64,000 nt of DNA from Streptomyces dioscori. GTDB lineage: Bacteria > Actinomycetota > Actinomycetes > Streptomycetales > Streptomycetaceae. The position numbers were made by a program, and so were the translations under genes. Positions 34,000 to 43,034 of the stretch are shown here, one piece after another. Location of the stretch: the NCBI RefSeq assembly GCF_003024195.1, contig NZ_KZ679038.1, positions 310,001 to 374,000 of the forward strand, written 5' to 3'. The notes below the pieces were generated by a model. That model did not search any database. It worked only from the letters and a program-made list of their open reading frames with translations, and was not told the DNA's origin. Within the stretch, counting starts at the first letter, position 1, and each line of letters starts with the position of its first letter.

Positions 34000-34392
34000 C
34001 TAGCGTGTGAGCGTCTCGAAGCCGGCGTCCGCGCAGTACTCGACGATGCGCTGCTCCGCCTCCGAGTCCCTGTTCTCCATCGCTGCCACGGTCGCCTCCG
34101 CCAGGGTGCGGCCCCGGCCGACGGTCTCGTCCTGGAGCGGTCGCATCGCGAGGAAGGCATCCCTGGCGACGGTCCCGGCCTCATCGTCCCCCGCCGAGTC
34201 CGACGTGTCCGTGCGCGCCGCGTTCCGCGCCCGCTGCCACGCCCCCAGCTGCGTGCAGTAGTTCTCCCGCTGCGCGGTCAGCCGCTCCTCGTCCTCGCCG
34301 CCGGCCGAGGAACATCCCGCCAGCAGTGCCGGCAGTGCCACCAGCACTGCCAGGACAAGGACCGGGACCGCCGTCCTCCGTGCGCGCACCAC
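34000..34392 (-). CDS. Small lipoprotein, unknown function
   Basis: A 130-aa protein with a classical lipoprotein signal: basic MVRARR, a hydrophobic stretch of about 17 residues, then the lipobox LLAGC with the modified Cys27. The mature part (~104 aa) is acidic, helical and has two further Cys residues (in YCTQL and YCADAG) that could pair. It starts with two adjacent GTG codons. It is monocistronic and converges with nothing nearby. I do not recognise a family; it is exported and anchored on the outer face of the membrane. Confidence 0.75.
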   Translation of the reverse strand: MVRARRTAVPVLVLAVLVALPALLAGCSSAGGEDEERLTAQRENYCTQLGAWQRARNAARTDTSDSAGDDEAGTVARDAFLAMRPLQDETVGRGRTLAEATVAAMENRDSEAEQRIVEYCADAGFETLTR

Positions 34393-34662
34393 GATGCCTC
34401 CGGCTGCTACTGCGTCCGCTCGCCCCTGTCACCTGCAACTCCCGCGGCAGGATAGCTGTTTGATCACCGTGCCCGCTGCCAGCCTGAGCGCGCCCACGAG
34501 ATTCAGCAGGTCGCGGCCGATCGCCGCCTGCCGCCCGGAACGGGCCGCCCCGCGGTCACCCGCCTGTTGCAGTCGTATGGCATGTCGCCCGCCGAACTTC
34601 GGTGTTCGAATTCCCTGCCGTTATCTTTCCGGGATCGTTCCCCATCGAAAGCGAGCACCATC

Positions 34663-35172
34663 ATGTCCGTGACGGATGAGTACCTGAGCAACAACGCCGC
34701 CCACGCGGTTTCCTTCGACGGACCACTCCCCCTGCCGCCGTCCCGTCACCTTGCGGTCGTGGCCTGCATGGACGCGCGCCTGAACATCTACGAGATTCTC
34801 GGTCTCACCAAGGGCGAGGCCCATGTGATCCGTAACGCCGGGGGCGCGGTGACCGACGACGCCATCCGCTCCCTGACGATCAGCCAGCGCCTTCTGGGAA
34901 CGCGCGAAATCATCCTCATCCACCACACCGATTGCGGCATGCTGACGTTCACCGACGACGAATTCAAGCAGCAGATCGAAAAGGAAACAGAAATTCGACC
35001 GGCCTGGGCCGCGGAAGCCTTCTCCGATCTGGAGGACGATGTGCGGCAGTCCATCCGCCGCATCAAGGTGAACCCCTTCGTTCCCTACACCGACGCCGTA
35101 CGGGGATTCGTCTTCGACGTCGCCACCGGCCGGCTCCACGAGGTCCCCGCCCACCCGGGCGAAGCCGGCTGA
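34663..35172 (+). CDS. Beta-class carbonic anhydrase
   Basis: A 169-aa enzyme interconverting CO2 and bicarbonate. Zinc ligands of the beta class are visible: Cys35 in CMDARL with the Asp37-Arg39 dyad, then His88 and Cys91 in HHTDCGM. It is a compact form like the small mycobacterial enzyme Rv1284 and lacks the long N-terminal extension of plant types. The ATG at 34663 fits the start of homology (MSVTDEYLSNN); an upstream in-frame ATG at 34567 would add an unrelated, compositionally odd leader, and the ribosome site is weak in both cases. Cytoplasmic, apparently a single-gene unit. Confidence 0.93.
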   Translation: MSVTDEYLSNNAAHAVSFDGPLPLPPSRHLAVVACMDARLNIYEILGLTKGEAHVIRNAGGAVTDDAIRSLTISQRLLGTREIILIHHTDCGMLTFTDDEFKQQIEKETEIRPAWAAEAFSDLEDDVRQSIRRIKVNPFVPYTDAVRGFVFDVATGRLHEVPAHPGEAG

Positions 35173-35292
35173 GGAACCCCTTTCGCGGGCCGAGGCCACT
35201 ACACCCCGTACGCGCCCCCGGGCGTGGGCGGCCGCCTCGGCCCGCCGTACACGCGACGTGCCGTCGCAGGGCCGGTGCATAGGATCGCCCGC

Positions 35293-36036
35293 ATGACGCT
35301 GCGACCCGTCCTGGTGAACATCAAGGCCGTCGACGACTCGGCGGTCGGCCGGTTCTGGGCGGAGGCGCTCGGCTGGCGTGTCACGAGCGGAGGATCCGGC
35401 GCGACCGCCGCCCACCCTGCCGGCTTCGACTGGCTGGACCCGAGCAGCGGCGTCTGCGTCGACGTCATCGCCGTCCCGGAAGCCGGGCCGACGACGAAGA
35501 ACCGTGTGCATCTCGATCTCGCCACGACCTCCGAGGCCCATCAGGCGGAGTTGGTGGCACGCCTCAGGGCCCTCGGTGCGACGCCCGCCGACGTGGGTCA
35601 GGGCGATGTGCCGTGGACGGTCCTCGCCGACCCGGAGGGCAACGAGTTCTGCGTGCTGGAGCCCCGGGAGATCTACCGGGACACCGGGCCGATCGCCGCG
35701 GTGGTGGTCGACTGCGCGGATCCGCGTGCCATGGCCCGGTTCTGGGGCGAGGCGATCGACTGGACACTGCACGCCGTGAGCGACGACCAGGCGGTGTGGC
35801 GCTCCACCGACGGTGTCGGTCCGTATCTTGAGTTCCTCCGCTCGCCCGACGTGAAGACCGTGCCGGACCGCGTCCATCTCGACCTGGTGCCGGGCGCGGG
35901 TGACGACAAGGCGGCGGAGGTGGCCCGGCTGCGGACCCTGGGCGCCACCGACCTCGACGTCGGCCAGGGGGACGTCCCGTGGACGTGCCTGACCGACCCG
36001 GAGGGCCATGAGTTCTGCGTCCTCTCACGCACGTGA
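35293..36036 (+). CDS. Two-domain VOC (glyoxalase-like) family protein
   Basis: A 247-aa protein made of two similar halves (residues ~1-120 and ~130-247), each ending in an almost identical segment: VGQGDVPWTVLADPEGNEFC and VGQGDVPWTCLTDPEGHEFC. This is the paired beta-alpha-beta-beta-beta arrangement of vicinal oxygen chelate proteins. Actinobacterial members are usually annotated as glyoxalase/bleomycin-resistance-like with unknown substrate. The ATG at 35293 has AGGAT upstream and matches the start of the first half. Bleomycin-type resistance is not supported by context. Confidence 0.88.
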   Translation: MTLRPVLVNIKAVDDSAVGRFWAEALGWRVTSGGSGATAAHPAGFDWLDPSSGVCVDVIAVPEAGPTTKNRVHLDLATTSEAHQAELVARLRALGATPADVGQGDVPWTVLADPEGNEFCVLEPREIYRDTGPIAAVVVDCADPRAMARFWGEAIDWTLHAVSDDQAVWRSTDGVGPYLEFLRSPDVKTVPDRVHLDLVPGAGDDKAAEVARLRTLGATDLDVGQGDVPWTCLTDPEGHEFCVLSRT

Positions 36037-36048
36037 AGCGGCAGGTGC

Positions 36049-36681
36049 TCAGCTGCTCCTGACCGATGCCGCTGAGGGGTGGGCCTCCTCCAGCGCCCGG
36101 CGCCAGAGCCCCGTGATGTGGGTCCTCAACTGCTCCGTGTCGACGCGTTCGGGGTCGACCAGCCGTTGCATGCCGATCCCGCGGAGCTGCGCGATGATGG
36201 CGGTCGCGGTCTCGTCCGGTGCCACGTCGGGGCGCATCGTGCCGTCGGCGATCCCGGCGGCGAGATCCTCGTACAGGTCCGCATGGAACGCCTCGTTCCG
36301 CTGACGGAAGAGCGAAGTCAGTTCCTCCGCCGTCGCGGCCTCGGTCCAGAGTTTGAGGAAGACCCTGTTCAGCACACCCATGCGGCCGAGTTCGCCGATG
36401 TAGCCGTCGATCAGGCGCAGGAGGCGGTCCAAGCCGGGTGGCAGGCCGTCCAGTCCTGGCACGAATCCGGCCTGGGCCGAGCGGGCCAGGCGCTCGACGA
36501 GAGCCTGCTTCGAGCCGAAGTAGTGCGTCACGAGCCCGCGGCTGTAACCGGCGCGCTCTCCCACGCCCGCCAGTGTCAGCGCGTGTACGCCCTGTTCGTC
36601 GACCAACTCGGCGGCGGCCGTGAGCAGAGCGGTCTCGGCTTCTGCACGGCGCTGCTTCTGTGTGCGGCGGGCGGTGGTCAT
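36049..36681 (-). CDS. TetR-family transcriptional regulator
   Basis: 210 aa. The N-terminal helix-turn-helix spans ~13-60, with the family signature LAGVGERAGYSRGLVTHYFGSK. The C-terminal ligand-binding half is all-helical and has no recognisable ligand signature. It is transcribed divergently from a second TetR gene, and the gap holds an ACAAG inverted repeat likely bound by one or both proteins. It ends 12 bp from the end of the VOC gene, on the opposite strand. Confidence 0.93.
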   Translation of the reverse strand: MTTARRTQKQRRAEAETALLTAAAELVDEQGVHALTLAGVGERAGYSRGLVTHYFGSKQALVERLARSAQAGFVPGLDGLPPGLDRLLRLIDGYIGELGRMGVLNRVFLKLWTEAATAEELTSLFRQRNEAFHADLYEDLAAGIADGTMRPDVAPDETATAIIAQLRGIGMQRLVDPERVDTEQLRTHITGLWRRALEEAHPSAASVRSS

Positions 36682-36693
36682 GGGACGGACTCT

Positions 36694-36721
36694 ACAAGAA
36701 ACTTGTCATACGACCAACAAG
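36694..36721. promoter_or_regulatory. Likely TetR operator between two divergent regulators
   Basis: ACAAG-AAA-CTTGT (36694-36706) is a perfect inverted repeat. Its right arm pairs again with ACAAG at 36717-36721 across a 10-nt spacer. The element starts 12 bp upstream of the 36681 start codon and about 70 bp upstream of the 36794 gene, the usual position for autoregulation. Confidence 0.6.
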
Positions 36722-36793
36722 TGAATAAGAATGCGCTGTCGGCGGCGCCTGCCCCGAAGGCATGCCGTAGACCGGAACGGGAGGCATCGGACG

Positions 36794-37366
36794 ATGCGAA
36801 CCCCTCGTCGCGCACCGCGATCGGACGCGCTGGAGAACCGCGCCCGCATCATCGAGGCCGCACAGGCCGCCTTCACCGGCGACCCCTCGGCGAGCCTCCA
36901 GGCGATCGCGAAAGCGGCCTGCGTGGGCCAGGGAACGATGTACCGGCACTTCCCCGACCGCGAGGCCCTGCTGCTGGCCGTCTACCGCGACGAGCTGGAA
37001 GCACTCGTGGCCGCCGCTCCGCTCCTGCTGCACGAGTACGGGCCGCTGGAAGCCCTGCGCCGCTGGTTCGAGCGCCTCGCCGCCGACGGCCGCGTCGCAG
37101 GCGGGGCGTCCCTGGCCGTGGATGCCGCCACCCGAATCGGCCGGCCTCATCCACCGATCGTCGCCGCCCTGGACCTGCTGCTCCGTGCGGGCAAGGAGGC
37201 GGGGCAGGTACGACCGGACGCCGAGGCGGAGGAAGTCCTGTCGCTGGGGTCCTGCCTCTGGCGGACGGACGGCTGGAGTACGGACGGCACGACCCCGTGC
37301 CCGGAACGCGGTACGCGGATGCTCAGCGTCATCATCGAAGGTCTGCGCGCCGAGGCACGGCACTGA
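36794..37366 (+). CDS. TetR-family transcriptional regulator
   Basis: 190 aa. The N-terminal helix-turn-helix (~15-60) carries the segment IAKAACVGQGTMYRHFPDRE; GQGTLYRHFP-type recognition helices mark a common actinobacterial TetR subgroup. The C-terminal part matches the SBD-type helical domain (LRAGKEAGQVRPD). The ATG at 36794 has GGGAGG upstream, and the longer frame starting at 36731 adds an Arg-rich leader without homology. It is divergent from the other TetR gene across the ACAAG repeat. The target genes are not evident. Confidence 0.9.
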   Translation: MRTPRRAPRSDALENRARIIEAAQAAFTGDPSASLQAIAKAACVGQGTMYRHFPDREALLLAVYRDELEALVAAAPLLLHEYGPLEALRRWFERLAADGRVAGGASLAVDAATRIGRPHPPIVAALDLLLRAGKEAGQVRPDAEAEEVLSLGSCLWRTDGWSTDGTTPCPERGTRMLSVIIEGLRAEARH

Positions 37367-37404
37367 CGGTCGCGGCTCGTTCGCACCGACGTTCGCGGCT
37401 CGTT

Positions 37405-37875
37405 CTACGAAGTGACGCGGTCGGAGGAGGGCCAGAGGTAGGGCAGGTCGTCGGGGACGTCCGGGAACAACGGGGTGTAGACCTCGGGCGCCTTGCGCAC
37501 CAGCGCCGACCGGTGGCTGCGGTGGAAGTCGGGGTCGCCCAGCCAGGGCGGCAGCTCCCCGTCGTCGGCGAGGTCCTCCTGGACACGGACCACGGCCCCC
37601 GGGCGGGCCAGGCCGAAGTCGGTGACGAGCGTGCCGGCACAGGTGTCGGCACGTCCCTCCGCCACCCACATGGCACACACGTCCAGGCCGTACCGGACCA
37701 GGGCCTCCTCGTAACCGATCCACATACGTACCGCGGGATGGTGCCGCCATCCGTAGCCGGGCACGGTCAGACCACGCAGCACCTGAAGGGCCTCGACCCG
37801 CTGTTTGCCCAGGCGCGCCTGGTCCAGGACCGCGGCGGACCGCGTGAAGTCGGCGTACGGAAGAAAGGTCTGCAC
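37405..37875 (-). CDS. MSMEG_6728-family conserved protein
   Basis: 156 aa, starting MQTFLPYADFTRSAAVLD and followed by RLGKQRVEALQ. This N-terminal signature defines a small conserved family distantly related to the pyrimidine-dimer DNA glycosylase (Pyr_excise) fold. A second conserved block is GWRHHPAVRMWIGYEEAL. No enzymatic role is proven for it, so a DNA-repair function is only a fold-based guess. Cytoplasmic; convergent with the TetR gene 38 bp away. Confidence 0.8.
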   Translation of the reverse strand: MQTFLPYADFTRSAAVLDQARLGKQRVEALQVLRGLTVPGYGWRHHPAVRMWIGYEEALVRYGLDVCAMWVAEGRADTCAGTLVTDFGLARPGAVVRVQEDLADDGELPPWLGDPDFHRSHRSALVRKAPEVYTPLFPDVPDDLPYLWPSSDRVTS

Positions 37876-37907
37876 ACAGCATGCCTACCGCGGCGGGGCC
37901 GTTCCTA

Positions 37908-37931
37908 TACGGGCCCCACGTGGGCCCCGTA
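37908..37931. repeat. 24-bp near-perfect palindrome
   Basis: TACGGGCCCCACGTGGGCCCCGTA reads almost identically on both strands: the CCCACGTGGG core is perfect, and one mismatched pair interrupts the outer arms. It lies just upstream of the minus-strand gene starting at 37875 and about 270 bp before the oxidoreductase at 38205, in a 329-bp gap with no other gene. It may be an operator or a cruciform-forming site. Confidence 0.4.
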
Positions 37932-38204
37932 CGGGCCATCCGGGTGCGGCCGCCCGCGCGGCTGGAGGCACCCGCGTGGAGACACCTGTCGGCGCGTCCG
38001 CATCCGTCCGCGTGCCGCCGCTGGAAGATCGGTTGTGGAACGTGCGTACGCGGGTACGCGGAGTCGGGGTGCCGACGACGGCCACGTCGGCGGATTCCAC
38101 GCGACACGCCGGACGTCGTGCGCCGAACGCCCTACGCCGTACGCCTGATGCCGGAGGCCGCACGCAGCCGGTCCCACGTCGCATGCCGAACAAGGAGAGT
38201 GCCC

Positions 38205-39479
38205 ATGGCCGCTACTCGCGGAGAACCGGATGTCCTGGTGGTCGGCGGAGGTCTCGCCGGGCTTGCCTGCGCCCGCGACCTGGTGGATGTCGGTCTCGAC
38301 GTCAAGGTCCTGGAGGCGTCCGACGAGGTCGGCGGGCGCATGCGCTCCGACCGCCACGAGGGCTTCGTCGTCGACCGCGGCTTCCAGGTCTTCAACACCG
38401 CCTATCCGCAGGTCCGCCGACGGCTGCGGCTGCGTGAACTGCGGCTGAGGCCCTTCACCCCCGGCGTCCTCGTGCACACCGAGGACGGGCCGCTGCGCTT
38501 CAGCGACCCGACCCGCAGGGCGCGCACCGCTCACATGCCCCCGATGACAAGCAGTCTGCGCGACCTGCGTCCCGGCCGTCTGGCGGGTACCCGCGATCTC
38601 GTCGCGCTGGGCGCCCTGTCGGCCCGGGACATGCTCGCGCCGGCACGGCTGCTGAAACATGAACGCGGCGAGGACCGCACCACCCGGACCGCGCTCGCGT
38701 CGGCGGGGTTCTCCGAGGAGTTCGTCGAGCGTTTCTTCCGGCCCTTCCTCTCCGGCGTCTTCCTGGAGGACGAGCTGGAGACCTCGGCGCGCGTCTTCCA
38801 CCTCGTCTGGCGCAGCATGCTGCGCGGCACGCTGTGTCTGCCGGGCGAGGGCATCGGAGCGGTCCCGCGCGCGCTCGCCGCCGCGCTCCCCCGGGCGACC
38901 GTACGTCTCGGTACCCCGGTCGCCCGGCTCACGGACCACGGAGTCGAACTGGCCACGGGCACCGAACTCCCGGCCCGCGCCGTGGTGGTGGCCACCGGCC
39001 CCGGCCCGGCCGCCCGTCTGCTGCCGGGGCTCGACGTGCCCGCCTACCGCGTGGTGACGACGTACTACCACGCCGCGACACGGTCCCCGCTCCCCGAGCC
39101 CACCCTCGTCACCGACACCCGCAGACGTTTCCTGAACTCCTGTGTCCTCAGCGAGGTCGCCCCCTCCTATGCGCCCGCGGGCACGTCCCTGATCGCGACC
39201 TCGGTGCTCGGCGAGGACACGGAGGGCCGTGAGCGGGAGGTCCGGACCGCCCTCGCCGACGCGTACGGCGCCGACACCGGTGACTGGGACCTGCTGACCG
39301 TACGTACCGTGCCCGACGCGCTGCCCGTCATGGCGCCGCCGCAGCCCCTCAGCCGGACCGCCCGCTTCGCCCCCGGCCGGTACGTGTGCGGGGATCACCG
39401 GGCCACCGGATCGGTACAGGGCGCGCTGGCCTCGGGCAGCCGGGCGGCCCGGGAGGTGGCCCGGGACCTCGGCAGATAG
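38205..39479 (+). CDS. FAD-dependent oxidoreductase, amine-oxidase/phytoene-desaturase-like
   Basis: 424 aa. The N-terminal dinucleotide-binding motif VVGGGLAGLACARDL runs into the ...VLEASDEVGGRMRS segment typical of flavin amine oxidases and protoporphyrinogen/phytoene-type oxidoreductases. The C-terminal FAD-contact region is RYVCGDHRATGSVQGALASG. The ATG at 38205 follows AAGGAGAG; the frame is open further upstream but without a ribosome site. Substrate unknown. It has no linked carotenoid or polyamine genes and is not part of the NRPS cluster. It is predicted to be soluble. Confidence 0.88.
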   Translation: MAATRGEPDVLVVGGGLAGLACARDLVDVGLDVKVLEASDEVGGRMRSDRHEGFVVDRGFQVFNTAYPQVRRRLRLRELRLRPFTPGVLVHTEDGPLRFSDPTRRARTAHMPPMTSSLRDLRPGRLAGTRDLVALGALSARDMLAPARLLKHERGEDRTTRTALASAGFSEEFVERFFRPFLSGVFLEDELETSARVFHLVWRSMLRGTLCLPGEGIGAVPRALAAALPRATVRLGTPVARLTDHGVELATGTELPARAVVVATGPGPAARLLPGLDVPAYRVVTTYYHAATRSPLPEPTLVTDTRRRFLNSCVLSEVAPSYAPAGTSLIATSVLGEDTEGREREVRTALADAYGADTGDWDLLTVRTVPDALPVMAPPQPLSRTARFAPGRYVCGDHRATGSVQGALASGSRAAREVARDLGR

Positions 39480-39578
39480 CCGCGTCGCCGCGTCGCGGGC
39501 ACCCCTCGCCCGGCCGTCCCTGCCGTCGCCGTCGCCGTCACCGTCCCCACAGTCCCCGCCGTCGCCGTTCAGTCGGTT

Positions 39579-41606
39579 TCAGCCTGTGCTGTCCAGGAGT
39601 TCCTGGAGCACCGACTCGGGGTCGCGGAGCACGGAGACGAGCAGGGCCTTGTCGTACGCGGAGTCGCCCAGCAGGGAGCGGGCCGTCGACTCGTACTGGT
39701 CCCGTACCGGTCCGAGCTCCGGAGTACCCCGCTGCGGATGGCCGACGGCGGCCCAGTAGTTCTCGCCGGCCCCGTACGCGGCGACCGCGGGCCCGCCGGC
39801 GCCCTGCGCGGCGAGCGCAGAGGCCAGCAGGTCCAGACCGAGGGCGATACCGAAGGAGTCGCCGATGCGCCGCTTGCCGTCGAGCATGGCCGCCGCGTGT
39901 CCGGCGGCCTCCTCGGCACGGTCCTCGAACAGCGCGAGCAGCGCCAACTGGTACTCGGCGTACGACCGGGTCCACCACTCGCCGCGTACGACACAGTCCC
40001 GGCGCAGCTCACCGGCCTCGCGGCGGGCCTCCTCACGCAGTCCCTCGCCCGTCAGGGCGAAGACACGGACCAGCCGGCACAGCACGATGCCCACGGAGGC
40101 GAAGGGCCCGCCTGCCACGCTCCTCAGGGCCGTGTCGACGACGAACCGCGCGGCCATCGGCCGGCCCCGCAGCAGATGGACAAGACCCTGCAGATAGGCG
40201 GCGTGCAGCGCGCCTTCGGTCTCCTCCTGGGCCGCGGCCTGTCGCTGGCACGCCAGGGCGAGCCGCTGCGCCGCGTCGTGCTCACCGCTCAGCACCCGGG
40301 CGACGCCCAGGGACCACAGGGCCCGGGTGCGCACCGCGCCCGGCTCCTCCGTCAGTGCCAGGGCCTCCTCCAGATAGCCCGTGGCCTCCCGCAGGTGCCC
40401 GCAGCAGCTCCAGAAGAAGCCCAGCAGCCCGGCCAGTTCGAGCGCCTGCTGCGGCCGGATGGTGAGCAGGTGGTCGAGCGCGGCGCACAGGTCGGAGTGG
40501 GCCGCGGAGATCCAGCGGTACGCGTCGATCTGCGTCGGGCCCAGCCAGTCGGCGTGGGCCCGCCGGGAGCGGCGCAGGAAGTACGCGGCGTGGCGCCGGG
40601 CCAGGACTTCGGTCTCGTCGAGTTCCCCGAGCCACATACGGCCGTACTCGCGCAGGGTGTCGAGCATCCGGAAGCGGCCGTCCACGCGGGCCACGACGGA
40701 CTTGCGCTCCAGGCCCGCGAGCGCCCGTTCGACGTCCGGGGCGCGCAGGGCCTCGTCGGCGCACACCGCGCGCACCGCGTCGGCGTCCACGGCGTCCCGG
40801 AACACCGAGAACCGGGCCCACAGCAGACGTTCGGCGGGCTCGCACAGCTCGTGGCTCCAGCCGATCGCGGTGCGCAGCGTCCGCTGCCGGAAGTGGACGC
40901 GACCCGCGCGGACCGAGTTCTGAGCGGACAGGTCCAGGCGTGCGCGCAGGAGTTCTTCGACCTCGTCGAGCGTGTGGTGGGCCAGCTGCCCCGCCGCCAG
41001 CTCCAGCGCGAGCGGGATCCCTTCGAGCCTCCGGCACAGACGGGCGGCCGTCAGGACGTCCTCCGGGCCCATCGGTCCTGTTCCCGCCGCGGCCGCACGA
41101 CGGCAGAAGAGTTCCACGGCGTCGGAGGCCGGTGGCAGCGGTTCCACGACGAGGCGGTGCTCGCCGTTCATCCCCAGCGGCTCCCGGCTGGTCGCCAGCA
41201 CGGTCACTCCCGGGCAGTCGTCGAGGAGACGGGTGAGCAGGTCGCGGCAGGCCGCCGAGAGGTGCTCGCACGAGTCCAGCACCAGCAGGACGTCCTTGCC
41301 CGCCAGCCATGCGCACAGCGCGTCAAGCGGTTCGGCCGTCGCGTGGTCGGCGAAGTCGAGGGCGTCGGCGACCGTGGCGAGCAGGAGGCGCGCGTTCGTC
41401 AGCGGCCACAGGTCGGCCCAGGCGACGCCTCTCGTGCCGGTACGCATCACCTGCTGCGCCGCGTGCAGGGCGAGGCGGCTCTTGCCGACGCCGCCCACGC
41501 CGGTGAGGACGACCAGGCGGTGCCGGTCCAGTGCGTCGGCGACGTACGCCAGTTCCCGGCGTCGTCCGACGAGTTCGTCAGGAGGCTCAGGCAGGTTCCT
41601 CAGCAC
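39579..41606 (-). CDS. STAND/NB-ARC ATPase lacking a DNA-binding domain (AfsR-like regulator core)
   Basis: 675 aa from a GTG at 41606 (AGAGAC upstream). Walker A is GVGGVGKS (36-43), the Walker B-like segment is VLLVLDSCEHL, and the conserved RLEGIPLALELAA block follows; a TPR-like helical region occupies roughly residues 380-640. This is the nucleotide switch of AfsR/SARP and LAL regulators, but neither an N-terminal SARP/OmpR domain nor a C-terminal LuxR helix-turn-helix is present. The open frame could be extended to 41897, but that part is an intergenic repeat read as protein, so I reject it. It may work through a partner protein. Confidence 0.88.
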   Translation of the reverse strand: MLRNLPEPPDELVGRRRELAYVADALDRHRLVVLTGVGGVGKSRLALHAAQQVMRTGTRGVAWADLWPLTNARLLLATVADALDFADHATAEPLDALCAWLAGKDVLLVLDSCEHLSAACRDLLTRLLDDCPGVTVLATSREPLGMNGEHRLVVEPLPPASDAVELFCRRAAAAGTGPMGPEDVLTAARLCRRLEGIPLALELAAGQLAHHTLDEVEELLRARLDLSAQNSVRAGRVHFRQRTLRTAIGWSHELCEPAERLLWARFSVFRDAVDADAVRAVCADEALRAPDVERALAGLERKSVVARVDGRFRMLDTLREYGRMWLGELDETEVLARRHAAYFLRRSRRAHADWLGPTQIDAYRWISAAHSDLCAALDHLLTIRPQQALELAGLLGFFWSCCGHLREATGYLEEALALTEEPGAVRTRALWSLGVARVLSGEHDAAQRLALACQRQAAAQEETEGALHAAYLQGLVHLLRGRPMAARFVVDTALRSVAGGPFASVGIVLCRLVRVFALTGEGLREEARREAGELRRDCVVRGEWWTRSYAEYQLALLALFEDRAEEAAGHAAAMLDGKRRIGDSFGIALGLDLLASALAAQGAGGPAVAAYGAGENYWAAVGHPQRGTPELGPVRDQYESTARSLLGDSAYDKALLVSVLRDPESVLQELLDSTG

Positions 41607-41698
41607 GGTGACCGTCTCTCGTGTGCGTAGCGCGTGCGCGTGGCTTGTGTGGTTGGGGTGGGGTGCTGCGTGTAGGGGTCTGGTTGCAGGTGCGGGTC

Positions 41699-41813
41699 CG
41701 GTGGGGGCTTGTCGCGCAGTTCCCCGCGCCCCTGAGGGGGTGGGCGGCGGGGCGTCTGTTTGCGGCTGCGGCCCGGTGGGGGCTTGTCGCGCAGTTCCTC
41801 GCGCCCCTGAGGG
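41699..41813. repeat. Streptomyces-type interspersed GC repeat, two copies
   Basis: Two ~40-bp copies (41699-41738 and 41774-41813) share CGGTGGGGGCTTGTCGCGC, then AGTTCC(C/T)CGCGCCCCTGAGGG. Their inner part contains an imperfect hairpin. The same element occurs in reverse orientation near 63.2 kb. They fill most of the 306-bp gap between the MpaB-family gene and the STAND ATPase start. Confidence 0.85.
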
Positions 41814-41912
41814 AGGTGGGCGGGGGCTTCTTCTTGTGGCTGTGTGCGTCATGTGTCTGCCGCGCGGGATGCGCCAGGTTCGGCGTCGGCACGGCATCTC
41901 TGATCGGCCTCC

Positions 41913-42803
41913 TCAGTCGGTCGCGGTCACGGTCGCGGCCGGCGCCGGTGTCATGGCCCATCGGACGGCCGATGTCATGGCCGAGCCGAGCGGCCGTACG
42001 CACAGGTTCTCGGCCATCGCCAGCCGTGGCAGCCCGAGTTCCGTGGTGGCCCAGGCGGGCAGCAGGGACACGGCGTTCGCGGCCAGCACCCCGTAAGGGA
42101 GCCGGGCGAGCAGCGGCACTGGCGGATTCAGCAGCAGGAAGCGTGCGGCATCACGTGCCTGTGCGGTCGCCCGTAGTTCCGGGCGGTACGCGTCGAGCCG
42201 TTCGGCCAGCTCCGCCCGGTCGCGCGGCGGATCGACGACGCCCAGCGCGGCGGCGACGCGCGCCATGTCCGCGACGTACCCGTCGCACTCCGCGGCCGTC
42301 AGCGGGCGCCGCCCGTAGCGCTGGTGGGCGCGCAGAAAGCTGTCGGCCTCCGCGACATGGACCCAGCCCAGCAGTTGCGGGTCGCTCGCCCGGTAGGCCA
42401 TGCCCTCGGCGGTCACCCCGGAGACCCGTTCGTGGACCGAGCGCACCTGCGCACAGGCCTGCTCGGCACTCTCGGCGGTGCCGTACGTCGTGGTCGCCAG
42501 GAACGTACTGGTGCGCTGGAGCCTGCCCCACGGGTCACCGCGGAAGCCGGAGTGGGCGGCCACCGCGGCCATGGCGAGCGGGTGGAGCGACTGCAGGAGC
42601 AGGGCGGAGAGGCCCCCGATGAACATCGACGCGTCCCCGTGGACCCGGCGGACAGGGCGGTCGGGCCCGAACCAGCGCGGGCCCGGCGTGTCGTGGATGC
42701 GGGCACGGTTGCGGGGGCCCTCCGGCCCTGCCACCCGGGCGAAGAGCACGCTGCCCAGGCGTGCCCGCAGTCCGTCGACGCGTGATGGTCTGTTCGGTTT
42801 CAT
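41913..42803 (-). CDS. MpaB/rubber-oxygenase family (DUF2236) protein
   Basis: 296 aa. Conserved blocks of the latex-clearing/MpaB oxygenase fold are visible: GDASMFIGGLSALLLQSLHP followed by AMAAVAAHSGF, then RTSTFLATTTYG, then GWVHVAEADSFLRAHQRYG. Family members use a histidine-ligated b-type heme, and the His residues in LHP and WVH are present here. The ATG at 42803 has AGGAGA upstream; the longer frame to 42947 has no comparable site. Most Streptomyces paralogues have unknown substrates, so rubber cleavage should not be assumed. No signal peptide, so probably cytoplasmic. Confidence 0.87.
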   Translation of the reverse strand: MKPNRPSRVDGLRARLGSVLFARVAGPEGPRNRARIHDTPGPRWFGPDRPVRRVHGDASMFIGGLSALLLQSLHPLAMAAVAAHSGFRGDPWGRLQRTSTFLATTTYGTAESAEQACAQVRSVHERVSGVTAEGMAYRASDPQLLGWVHVAEADSFLRAHQRYGRRPLTAAECDGYVADMARVAAALGVVDPPRDRAELAERLDAYRPELRATAQARDAARFLLLNPPVPLLARLPYGVLAANAVSLLPAWATTELGLPRLAMAENLCVRPLGSAMTSAVRWAMTPAPAATVTATD

Positions 42804-43034
42804 CGGTGCCGTGTTCTCCTGTCGAGCGCTCTCCCCACCCTTGATTCCGGTCTGCGGAGGCGTTCGGACGCACCGAGCCGCGAAATCCGCGCGGGCGGCG
42901 CGCCGGGGCGTGGGCCGGGCGACGGCCCGAGCCGGGAGGCGCGGCACCCCGGAAGGTCGAGTGGTCCGGGAGGCCCGCCGGTCCGGGAGACCGAGTGGTG
43001 GGGGGGGTGCATGCCGTCCCGGTAGCGTGCCGAC

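Noticed and set aside
33778..34455. Plus-strand 225-aa frame opposite the lipoprotein
   Set aside because: The minus-strand lipoprotein has a textbook lipobox, and the plus frame is a compositional shadow.
41607..41897. N-terminal extension of the STAND ATPase
   Set aside because: The extra ~97 residues are the translation of two intergenic repeat copies; a GTG with a plausible ribosome site at 41606 begins the conserved part.
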